64,000 nt of DNA from Amycolatopsis saalfeldensis (lineage in GTDB: Bacteria; Actinomycetota; Actinomycetes; Mycobacteriales; Pseudonocardiaceae): NCBI RefSeq assembly GCF_900110575.1, contig NZ_FOEF01000016.1, positions 124,001 to 188,000 on the forward strand. The letters run 5' to 3'. Shown one piece after another: positions 31,686 through 38,642 of the stretch. The notes below the pieces were generated by a model that saw nothing but the letters and a program-made list of their open reading frames with translations, did not search any database and was not told where the DNA came from. Each line of letters begins with the position of its first letter. The first letter of the stretch is position 1. The position numbers were made by a program, and so were the translations under genes.

Positions 31686-32687
31686 ATGAGGTTGGGACTG
31701 GCGGGGACCGGCCGGATCGGCACCGCGCACGCCGAGACGCTCAAGGGGTTCGAAGACGTCTCTTCGCTGATCGTCGCCGACGTCGACACGGCGCGGGCGC
31801 GGGCCACGGCGGCCAAGCTCGGCGTCGAGGCGGCGGACGACATCGAAGCGCTGTTCGGCGCCGGGCTCGACGGGCTGGTGGTCACCGCGGCCACCGACGC
31901 GCACCCGGGCCTGATCCTCCAGGCCGTGGACGCGGGCATCCCGGTCTTCTGCGAAAAGCCGGTGGCCGCGGACATCCCCGGCACGCTCGCCGTGCTCGAC
32001 CGGATCGAGGGCTCGGACGTACCGGTGCAGATCGGTTTCCAGCGCCGTTTCGACGCCGGTTACCAGGCCGCGCGCGCGGCGGTGGCGGGCGGCGAGCTCG
32101 GCTGGCTGCACACGGTGCGGGCCACCACGCTGGACCCGGCGCCGCCGCCCGCGGAGTACGTCGCCCATTCCGGTGGCCTGTTCCGCGACTGCGGGGTGCA
32201 CGATTTCGACATCATCCGCTGGGTCACCGGCCGTGAGGTCGAAGAGGTGTACGCGCTGGGCGCCAACCGCGGCGAAGCCTTCTTCGCCGAAGCGGGCGAC
32301 GTCGACACCGCCGCCGCCACCCTGACCTTGGACGACGGCACCCTCGCCACCGTCTCCCTCACCCGCTACAACGGCGCGGGCTACGACGTGCGCTTCGAGG
32401 CCCTCGGCTCGACCGCGAACGTGGTGGTGGGCCTGGACGACCGCGCCCCGCTCCGCTCGGCCGAGCCCGGCTTCGCTCCCCTGCCCGGACCGCCGTACCC
32501 CGGCTTCATGGAGCGCTTCCGCCCCGCATACGTCGCGGAGCTGAAGGTGTTCCTGGACGTCGCCGCGGCCCGCGTGCCAAGCCCGGCCAGCGCCCGGGAT
32601 GCGCTGGAAGCCTTCTACATCGCCGAAGCCTGCGAGGTCTCCCGCCGCGAGCGCCGGCCGGTGAAGGTGGCTGAAGTCCGCCGTTAG
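31686..32687 (+). CDS. iolG: Inositol 2-dehydrogenase (Gfo/Idh/MocA family)
   Basis: NAD-dependent oxidoreductase, 333 residues, ATG at 31686 after GGAGGAG. Rossmann motif G-L-A-G-T-G-R-I-G at the N-terminus, the family C-E-K-P (active-site Lys) near residue 95, and D-C-G-V-H-D-F-D near 178 with the catalytic Asp/His pair. It oxidises myo-inositol to scyllo-inosose, the entry step. It is the last gene of the plus-strand operon, completing a full set G-E-D-B-C-aldolase-A. Confidence 0.9.
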   Translation: MRLGLAGTGRIGTAHAETLKGFEDVSSLIVADVDTARARATAAKLGVEAADDIEALFGAGLDGLVVTAATDAHPGLILQAVDAGIPVFCEKPVAADIPGTLAVLDRIEGSDVPVQIGFQRRFDAGYQAARAAVAGGELGWLHTVRATTLDPAPPPAEYVAHSGGLFRDCGVHDFDIIRWVTGREVEEVYALGANRGEAFFAEAGDVDTAAATLTLDDGTLATVSLTRYNGAGYDVRFEALGSTANVVVGLDDRAPLRSAEPGFAPLPGPPYPGFMERFRPAYVAELKVFLDVAAARVPSPASARDALEAFYIAEACEVSRRERRPVKVAEVRR

Positions 32688-32836
32688 GGGCGGTTTCACT
32701 GCCGGGGCAGGCGAGCGCTGTCACACCTGGCCAACGCGTGGCGGGCGGTGTTGCAGTCGTTACGGCCCTGCGGTCGAAGGCCGGGCGGCCGCCATCGCCT
32801 CGGTCGCCGAATGGCTCCCCGCTGGGGAAACAGGCA

Positions 32837-33418
32837 CTAGGGCCGCAGCAGTTTGCGGGCCGACCGGGTGACCAGGTCGGCGGCCTTGGGTGGGGGAGTG
32901 CGGCCGGCCGTGAGGTAGCGGTGGATCACCGCGCGCGGGACTTCGACCAGTGCCAGCACCACGTCCTCGGCGGTGCAGCCGGTGCTCGACGGCAGGGTCG
33001 CGGTGGCGTGTTTCAGCGCGGCCTTCAGCTCGTCTTCGGCTCGGGCCAGTTCGGCGGTCGCCGCGGTTGACCACAGGGCCGGGGAGAAGGCCTGCAGCCC
33101 GGCGTCCAGTACGCGGGCCCGCGCGGGGTTGGCGCGGCACCAGTGCACCACGCTCGCGGCGGCGGCCACGGCGGTGTCGAGCGTTGCCGCTTCGCCGAGC
33201 GTCGAGATGTAGCTGTCCTGGAAGGCGCGCAGGGTGCTGGTCCACAGGTCGGCCAGCAGGGCCGGGCGGTCGGCGAAACGGTGGTAGATCGAGCCGCTCG
33301 GGGCGCCCGCGGCCTTCGCCGTGGCGGCCATCGTCACCGCGCGAGCGCCGCCTTCGGCGAACAGCGTGGTGGCCGCGTCGAGGAACTGCTCGGTGCTGTA
33401 CGCCGGAGGCCTGCCCAT
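32837..33418 (-). CDS. TetR-family transcriptional regulator
   Basis: 193-residue TetR regulator. N-terminal HTH (about residues 10-52): F-L-D-A-A-T-T-L-F-A-E-G-G and A-G-A-P-S-G-S-I-Y-H-R-F. The rest is the variable helical ligand-binding domain. It is divergent from an SRPBCC gene, and a 22-bp inverted repeat occupies the 59-bp space between them, so autoregulation and control of the neighbour are likely. The ligand is unknown. The 149 bp between its stop and iolG hold nothing recognised. Confidence 0.9.
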   Translation of the reverse strand: MGRPPAYSTEQFLDAATTLFAEGGARAVTMAATAKAAGAPSGSIYHRFADRPALLADLWTSTLRAFQDSYISTLGEAATLDTAVAAAASVVHWCRANPARARVLDAGLQAFSPALWSTAATAELARAEDELKAALKHATATLPSSTGCTAEDVVLALVEVPRAVIHRYLTAGRTPPPKAADLVTRSARKLLRP

Positions 33419-33443
33419 GTTGTGGAGACTATGCTCTAATACG

Positions 33444-33465
33444 TTCTAGAGGAAACCCTCCAGAA
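33444..33465. promoter_or_regulatory. Palindromic operator between tetR and SRPBCC gene
   Basis: The arms TTCTAGAGG and CCTCCAGAA flank AAAC with one mismatch, matching the size of a TetR dimer site. A second inverted repeat, CTCTA/TAGAG, overlaps it on the left (about 33434-33451). Confidence 0.6.
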
Positions 33466-33477
33466 CGGAGCCTTGAG

Positions 33478-34002
33478 ATGATCCGCAACGCGCACTCCCG
33501 CCGTTTTCCCGCTCCCGTCGCCGAAGCGGAAGCCCTGCTCGACACACTGGGCACGCCCGATGACCGGCTCTGGCCGGGCGAGGACTGGCCGCCCATCGCC
33601 TTCGACCGGCCGCTCGCGCCCGGTCTCGCCGCGGGCCACGGCCCGGTGCGTTACGTGGTGGAGTCCTTCGACCGGCACTCGATCCGGTTCCGGTTCACCC
33701 AGCCGCGCGGGATCCGCGGGCACCACGAGTTCCGCGTGAGCGAAACCGGGGACGGCTGCGAAGTGAGCCACGTCCTGACCGGGCGATCCCGCGGGCTGAG
33801 CTGGCGGCTGTTCTGGCGGCCGCTGCACGACGCCGTGCTGGAGCAGCTGCTCGACCGCGCCGAACTGGCCCTGACCGGCCACGTTCGCGCGCCGGTGCGG
33901 TGGTCGGCGTACGTCCGGCTGGTGCGCGCGGCCCAGTCCATGGTGGTAAGCCGCATTACCAGGTCGCATTCCCGGGAGCGGCGTGCCAAGCTTCCCGGGT
34001 GA
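33478..34002 (+). CDS. SRPBCC/polyketide-cyclase-like protein
   Basis: 174-residue protein with an SRPBCC-like pattern: an N-terminal strand S-R-R-F-P-A-P-V-A-E, a central W-P-x-x-D-W-P, and H-H-E-F-R-V-S-E-T-G-D-G-C-E-V-S-H-V-L typical of START-like domains, ending in a basic helix. Such proteins bind hydrophobic ligands; no catalytic function can be named. Divergent from tetR; its stop overlaps the GNAT start (GTGA). The final 15 basic residues may not belong to the fold. Confidence 0.7.
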   Translation: MIRNAHSRRFPAPVAEAEALLDTLGTPDDRLWPGEDWPPIAFDRPLAPGLAAGHGPVRYVVESFDRHSIRFRFTQPRGIRGHHEFRVSETGDGCEVSHVLTGRSRGLSWRLFWRPLHDAVLEQLLDRAELALTGHVRAPVRWSAYVRLVRAAQSMVVSRITRSHSRERRAKLPG

Positions 34003-34502
34003 CCGGACTTTCTGACTTCGAGATCGTCCTGACCCCGCTCGACGAGGCGACACTGGCCCGGCTGCTCGAGGCCGCGGTCGCCGACGCCGAACCGCACGAG
34101 GTGATGCCCCCGCTCGACGGGCCGCCGGGCTGGACCCCCGAGCGGCGTGAGGCGTTCCTGGCGTTTCACCGGCGGCGCTCGCTCGACCCGGACACGGCGA
34201 TCGAGACCACCTGGCTGATCGAGGTCGACGGCCGGGCCGCGGGGGCCGCGCGCCTGCAGCCGGTGCACGGCGCGTCGGCCGTGGAAGTGGAGGCCGGGGT
34301 GTGGCTCGGCCGTTCGTGCCGCGGCCGCGGCATCGGCAAGCGAGTGGCTGAAGTACTCCTGGAAGCGGCCCGCGACGGCGGCGCCGCCCGGTTCATCGCC
34401 TCGACCACAGTGGACAACGCGGCCGCGCGCCGGCTGCTCAGCGGCACCGGCGCCGACCTCGATGTGCACGGCGAGGAAGTAGACGCCCGCCTGGAGTTGT
34501 GA
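33999..34502 (+). CDS. GNAT-family N-acetyltransferase
   Basis: 167 residues from a GTG coupled to the previous stop. Acetyl-CoA-binding motif A is R-S-C-R-G-R-G-I-G-K-R-V (the family R/Q-x-x-G-x-G/A is met), followed by a helix and the motif B-like S-T-T-V-D-N-A-A-A-R-R-L-L. Acceptor substrate unknown. It ends 16 bp before a strong hairpin shared with the convergent asnB gene. Confidence 0.85.
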   Translation: MTGLSDFEIVLTPLDEATLARLLEAAVADAEPHEVMPPLDGPPGWTPERREAFLAFHRRRSLDPDTAIETTWLIEVDGRAAGAARLQPVHGASAVEVEAGVWLGRSCRGRGIGKRVAEVLLEAARDGGAARFIASTTVDNAAARRLLSGTGADLDVHGEEVDARLEL

Positions 34503-34517
34503 CCAGGCCGGGAGAAA

Positions 34518-34560
34518 CAGCACGGCCCGCCCTCACGAGGAAGGAGGGCGGGCCGTGCTG
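34518..34560. terminator. Bidirectional terminator, GNAT gene / asnB
   Basis: A perfect 17-bp stem (CAGCACGGCCCGCCCTC with its complement) and a 9-base loop sit between the convergent stops at 34502 and 34577. There is no long T-run, as is common in actinomycetes. Confidence 0.9.
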
Positions 34561-34576
34561 TCGCCTCAGCCGGGGA

Positions 34577-36418
34577 TCACCCGAGCTGCAGCTCGGGTGA
34601 GTAGATGTCCAGCCAGTGGTACAGGTCGAGCATCCGGTCCAGGCCGCCGCGATCGGTCATCGCCATCGTCGCCGGGTCCAGCTGGGACACCCGGTGCGCC
34701 CACTCGCGGTCGACCAGGTCGAAGACCCGGCTGCTGGGCTCCGCCAGCACCTCCTTGGCCTGCTGCTGCAGCGCGGCGGCGTAGCCCGGGTCCTGAGTGG
34801 ACGGATACGGGCTCTTCACGCGGTCGCGCACCGAGTCCGGCAGCACGTGCTTGGTGGCGTGGCGCAGCAGGCTCTTCTCGCGGCCGTCGAAGGTCTTGAG
34901 CGACCACGGGGTGTTGTAGACGTACTCGACCAGCCGGTGGTCGCAGAACGGCACGCGCACCTCCAGTCCCACGGCCATCGAAGCGCGGTCCTTGCGGTCG
35001 AGCAGGGCCCGGACGAACCGGGTCAGGTGGAGGTTGCAGACCGTGCGCATGCGGGCATCGACCGCGGACTCGCCGTCGAGGTGCTCGACGCCCGCGACCG
35101 CGGTGCGGTACTGGTCGGCCACATAGGCGTCGACGTCCAGCGCGGTCGTGACCTGCTTGGTCAGCAGCGATTCCCGGCCTTCGGTCATGCTGCTGCGGAA
35201 GGCCAGCCACGGGAAGGTGTCCGCGTTCACCGCCTGCTCGTCGTGGAACCAGCGGTAGCCGCCGAACACCTCGTCGGCCGACTCGCCGGACAGCGCCACC
35301 GTCGACTCGCCGCGGATCGCCTTGAACAGCAGGTACAGCGAGGTGTCCATGTCGCCCATCCCGGCCGGGATGTCGCGGGCGGTGATCACCTTGCGGCGCA
35401 CGGCCGGGTCGCTCAGCTCGGCCGGGTTGAGCATCACGTCCTTGTGCGCCGAGCCGACCAGGTTCGCGACGTCGCGGATGAACGGCGAGTCCGCGGTGTC
35501 GCGCATCTCGTCCGGCTTGAAGTTCTCCTCCTGGCCGAAGAAGTCGACGGAGAACGTCCGCAGCTGCTCGCCCTGCTCGGCCAGCCGCGCGGCGGCCAGC
35601 CCGGTGACGGCGCTGGAGTCGAGGCCGCCCGAGAGCAGCACGCACCGCGGCACGTCGGCGATCAGCTGGCGGTGGACGATGTCGGTCATCAGCTCCCGCA
35701 CGCGGGCGACCGTGGTCTCCTGGTCGTCGGTGTGCTGCTTCGCGTCGAGCTTCCAGTACGTGCGGGTGCGGATGCCTTCACGGGAGACGGTGACGATCGT
35801 GCCCGGCTCGACCTCGCTCATGTCTTTCCACAGCGACCAGCCCGGGCGCTTGGTGAACGTGAACAGCTCGCGCAGGCCGTCGCTGTCGACCACGCGCTTG
35901 GCCAGCGGATTGGCCAGGATGGCCTTCGGCTCCGAGCCGAACAGCACGCCGTCTCGGGTCGGGTAGTAGTAGAACGGCTTGATCCCCATCCGGTCGCGGA
36001 TCATCACGAGCTTCTCGTCGCGCTCGTCCCAGATCGCGAACGCGTACATGCCGTTGAGGTGGTCGACCACCTCGTCGCCCCACTGCAGGTAGCCGTGGAG
36101 GACGACTTCGGTGTCGCTGTCGGTTTCCCAGGTGTGACCGAGCTTCGTGAGCTCTTCGCGGAGTTCGGTGAAGTTGTACGCCTCCCCGCTGTAGACCATC
36201 GCGATCTCCCCGCGCGGGGTGCGCAGGCTCATGGGCTGGCGCCCGCCCGGCAGGTCGATGATGGCGAGCCGGCGGTGGCCGAGGATGACGTTGCGGCGCA
36301 CCCAGGTGCCCCGGTCGTCCGGGCCGCGGCAGGCCATGGTCTCGGTCATCGCGTCGGCGACTTCCTGGTGTTGGGTCAGATCAGCATCGTAGGAAACCCA
36401 GCCGGCGATTCCGCACAT
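34577..36418 (-). CDS. asnB: Asparagine synthetase (glutamine-hydrolysing)
   Basis: Class II glutamine amidotransferase of 613 residues. The start at 36418 leaves Cys2 (M-C-G-I-A-G-W) as the N-terminal nucleophile after Met removal; GGAGG lies upstream. The glutaminase domain has N-x-x-E-x-Y-N-F-T-like and S-D-T-E-V-V-L segments. The synthetase domain has the PP-loop V-L-L-S-G-G-L-D-S-S near residue 255 and A-L-S-G-E-S-A-D-E-V-F-G-G-Y. It makes asparagine from aspartate, glutamine and ATP. The upstream region holds a GlnR-like box, pointing to nitrogen control. Confidence 0.93.
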   Translation of the reverse strand: MCGIAGWVSYDADLTQHQEVADAMTETMACRGPDDRGTWVRRNVILGHRRLAIIDLPGGRQPMSLRTPRGEIAMVYSGEAYNFTELREELTKLGHTWETDSDTEVVLHGYLQWGDEVVDHLNGMYAFAIWDERDEKLVMIRDRMGIKPFYYYPTRDGVLFGSEPKAILANPLAKRVVDSDGLRELFTFTKRPGWSLWKDMSEVEPGTIVTVSREGIRTRTYWKLDAKQHTDDQETTVARVRELMTDIVHRQLIADVPRCVLLSGGLDSSAVTGLAAARLAEQGEQLRTFSVDFFGQEENFKPDEMRDTADSPFIRDVANLVGSAHKDVMLNPAELSDPAVRRKVITARDIPAGMGDMDTSLYLLFKAIRGESTVALSGESADEVFGGYRWFHDEQAVNADTFPWLAFRSSMTEGRESLLTKQVTTALDVDAYVADQYRTAVAGVEHLDGESAVDARMRTVCNLHLTRFVRALLDRKDRASMAVGLEVRVPFCDHRLVEYVYNTPWSLKTFDGREKSLLRHATKHVLPDSVRDRVKSPYPSTQDPGYAAALQQQAKEVLAEPSSRVFDLVDREWAHRVSQLDPATMAMTDRGGLDRMLDLYHWLDIYSPELQLG

Positions 36419-36457
36419 CTGGTTGCCTCCATATTTGCTTAGCCAGTACAACTATCT

Positions 36458-36484
36458 GAAACACAGGTGTAACACGGCTGGAAC
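36458..36484 (-). promoter_or_regulatory. GlnR-like box upstream of asnB
   Basis: Read on the plus strand: GAAAC-N6-GTAAC-N6-GGAAC (36458-36484). The GTAAC-N6-GGAAC part matches the actinobacterial GlnR half-box GTnAC-N6-GaAAC with one mismatch, and the preceding GAAAC keeps the 11-bp phase. It lies 40-66 bp upstream of the asnB ATG. TTACAC and TACTGG on the minus strand (18-bp spacing) could be the overlapped promoter. Confidence 0.5.
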
Positions 36485-36758
36485 ATCTTGTCTGCCCGAA
36501 TTGCACGCTCTGTCGTCGTTCCACTACCTGCTGTGGTGTGTGTCACTAAGTGACCACGTGTAGTCACAGGCGGGTTTTTCCCCACGGGTGGAAGACCCGG
36601 CGGTGGCGGGGGTCACCCGGCGTCAAGAACGCGTAAACGGCCGTATGGACGGCGTCAAGGAGCCGTCAGCCGCGGCCCGCCGGCCTGGGCCGGGACCGCA
36701 GAGTGACGGCACGTCCGCCGGTCACCCGACTCGGGTGACCTGTCTTGAGAGGTGCCTA
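36485..36758 (+). promoter_or_regulatory. kdp leader/control region with three palindromes
   Basis: This gene-free stretch between asnB and the kdp operon holds GTCACT-A-AGTGAC (36542-36554), an overlapping GTGAC-N8-GTCAC pair around CACGTG (to about 36567), and a perfect 9-bp-arm hairpin GGTCACCCG-ACT-CGGGTGACC (36720-36740) immediately before the first ribosome site (GAGAGG, about 36747-36752). They could be KdpE or other operators and a leader stem-loop. No clear -35/-10 pair or known riboswitch was recognised. Confidence 0.45.
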
Positions 36759-36842
36759 GTGGCCGACTTGCTGTACGCCGTTCTGCTGATCGGCGTGTTC
36801 GTGGTGCTGGCTTTGACGCTGCGCGGGCTGGAGAAGCTGTGA
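36759..36842 (+). CDS. 27-residue membrane microprotein preceding KdpF
   Basis: Starts at GTG 36759, 6 bp after GAGAGG, and encodes 27 residues. A single hydrophobic helix (D-L-L-Y-A-V-L-L-I-G-V-F-V-V-L-A-L-T-L) is followed by a basic tail R-G-L-E-K-L. Its TGA overlaps the kdpF GTG (GTGA), so it is translationally coupled and would be the first product of the kdp mRNA. It is not KdpF, which follows separately. I recall similar short hydrophobic ORFs ahead of kdpF in other actinomycetes, but their role is not established. Automatic gene callers usually miss it because of its size. Confidence 0.7.
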   Translation: MADLLYAVLLIGVFVVLALTLRGLEKL

Positions 36843-36940
36843 GCGGCGCGTCGGCCGCGGCCAACATCGTCGGCGGTCTGCTGGCGCTGGGCCTGATCGT
36901 CTACCTGTTCATCGCGCTCGTGAGGCCGGAGAAGTTCTGA
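36839..36940 (+). CDS. kdpF: KdpF small subunit of the K+-transporting ATPase
   Basis: 33-residue single-helix protein, GTG start coupled to the microprotein. The sequence S-A-A-A-N-I-V-G-G-L-L-A-L-G-L-I-V-Y-L ends with A-L-V-R-P-E-K-F, the conserved KdpF ending (R/F-P-E-K/R-F). KdpF stabilises the KdpABC complex in the membrane. kdpA begins 40 bp later. Confidence 0.88.
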   Translation: MSGASAAANIVGGLLALGLIVYLFIALVRPEKF

Positions 36941-36980
36941 TGCGTCCCGACATGCTTTTTCCCGTGGAGGGACCGAAAAA

Positions 36981-38642
36981 ATGAGTGACACTACGGCCGG
37001 CCTCATTCAGGTCGGTCTCCTGCTGGTCGCGCTGGCGGTGGTCTACAAACCACTCGGCGACTACCTGGCCCGGGTCTTCTCGGCCGAGAAGCACTCCCGG
37101 GTCGAGAAGGGCTTCTACAAGCTGGTCCGGGTCGACCCGGGCTCCGAGCAGCGCTGGCCGACCTACGCCGCCGGCGTCCTCGGTTTCTCGCTGGCCTCGA
37201 TCGTCCTGCTGTACCTGCTTCAGCGGCTGCAACCGTTGCTGCCGTGGAACTTCGGGCGCGGCTCGGTCTCGCCGGCGGTCGCGTTCAACACCGCGGTGAG
37301 CTTCGTGACCAACACGAACTGGCAGTCCTACGTGCCCGAGACGACCATGGGCCACTTCGTGCAGATGGCCGGGCTGACGGTGCAGAACTTCCTCTCCGCG
37401 GGCGTCGGCCTGGCCGTCGCGATCGCGGTGACGCGTGGCTTCATCCGGTCGAAGACCGACCGGCTGGGCAACTTCTGGGTGGACCTGACCCGCGGCACCA
37501 TCCGGGTGCTGCTGCCGATGTCCTTCCTTTTCGCGATCGTGCTGATGGCGCTGGGCGTGGTGCAGAGCCTGCACTCCGGCGTCGCCGTGACGAACCCGGA
37601 CGGCAGCCACAGCACCATCGCGCTGGCCCCGGCGGCGAGCCAGGAGGCGATCAAGGAACTCGGCACCAACGGCGGCGGCATCTTCAACGCCAACTCCGCG
37701 CACCCGTTCGAAAACCCCGACGCGTGGTCGAACCTGGTGGAGCTGTTCCTGATCCTGGTCGTCCCGGTCAGCCTGACCCGGGCGTTCGGCCGGCTGGTGG
37801 GCAACAAGAAGCAGGGTTACGTGCTGCTGTCGGTGATGGGCGGGCTGTGGGCCGCCATGCTGGCGGTGACCTGGCTTTCCGAGGCGCTGACGAACAGCCC
37901 GGCGGCGCTGGCCGCGGGCGCGAACATGGAAGGCAAGGAACAGCGCTTCGGCCTGAGCCTGACCTCGATTTTCGCTGACACCACAACAGGAACGTCCACC
38001 GGCGCGGTCAACGGCGCGCACGACAGCCTGTCCGGGCTCGGCGGCGGCGGGCCGTTGCTGAACATGCTGTTCGGCGAGATCTCGCCGGGCGGCGTCGGCA
38101 CCGGCCTGTACGGCATCCTGGTGATGGCGATCATCGCGATGTTCCTGGCCGGCCTGATGGTCGGGCGCACGCCGGAGTACCTGGGCAAGAAGCTCGGCAA
38201 ACGCGAGGTCACCTGCGCGGCGATCTCGATGCTGGCCATGCCCACCGTGGTGCTGATCGGCTCGGGGATCGCGCTGATGCTGCCGGACACCTTGGGCGCG
38301 CTGGGAAACAGCGGCGCGCACGGGCTGTCCGAGGTGCTCTACGGCTATGCCTCCACCGGCAACAACAACGGCAGCGCGTTCGGCGGCCTGACCGCGACGA
38401 GCAACTGGTTCCAGTCGTCGTTCTCGGTGGCCATGCTGCTCGGCCGGTTCGTGCCGATCATCGCGGTGCTGTGCCTGGCCGGTTCGCTGGCCTCGCAGAA
38501 GAAGGTCCCGGAGACCGCCGGCACGCTGCCCACCACCGGGCCGCTCTTCGGGACGATGCTCACCGGCACCATCGTGCTCGTCGCGGCTCTCACGTTCATT
38601 CCCGCGCTCGCGCTCGGGCCCATCGCGGAGGCGTTGGCATGA
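36981..38642 (+). CDS. kdpA: Potassium-transporting ATPase subunit A
   Basis: K+-channel-like subunit, 553 residues with about ten membrane helices, ATG after GGAGGG. The selectivity-filter-type loops are recognisable: F-N-T-A-V-S-F-V-T-N-T-N-W-Q-S-Y near residue 100, L-G-T-N-G-G-G-I-F-N-A-N-S-A-H-P near 225, and the later Y-A-S-T-G-N-N-N-G-S-A-F near 455. KdpA selects and passes K+ under ATP-driven control by KdpB. Stop overlaps kdpB by 4 bp. Confidence 0.97.
   Translation: MSDTTAGLIQVGLLLVALAVVYKPLGDYLARVFSAEKHSRVEKGFYKLVRVDPGSEQRWPTYAAGVLGFSLASIVLLYLLQRLQPLLPWNFGRGSVSPAVAFNTAVSFVTNTNWQSYVPETTMGHFVQMAGLTVQNFLSAGVGLAVAIAVTRGFIRSKTDRLGNFWVDLTRGTIRVLLPMSFLFAIVLMALGVVQSLHSGVAVTNPDGSHSTIALAPAASQEAIKELGTNGGGIFNANSAHPFENPDAWSNLVELFLILVVPVSLTRAFGRLVGNKKQGYVLLSVMGGLWAAMLAVTWLSEALTNSPAALAAGANMEGKEQRFGLSLTSIFADTTTGTSTGAVNGAHDSLSGLGGGGPLLNMLFGEISPGGVGTGLYGILVMAIIAMFLAGLMVGRTPEYLGKKLGKREVTCAAISMLAMPTVVLIGSGIALMLPDTLGALGNSGAHGLSEVLYGYASTGNNNGSAFGGLTATSNWFQSSFSVAMLLGRFVPIIAVLCLAGSLASQKKVPETAGTLPTTGPLFGTMLTGTIVLVAALTFIPALALGPIAEALA

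Noticed and set aside
36485..36758. ydaO-type (c-di-AMP) riboswitch before kdp
   Set aside because: The hairpin and palindromes do not show the conserved ydaO core that I could recognise; only a simple stem-loop is evident.
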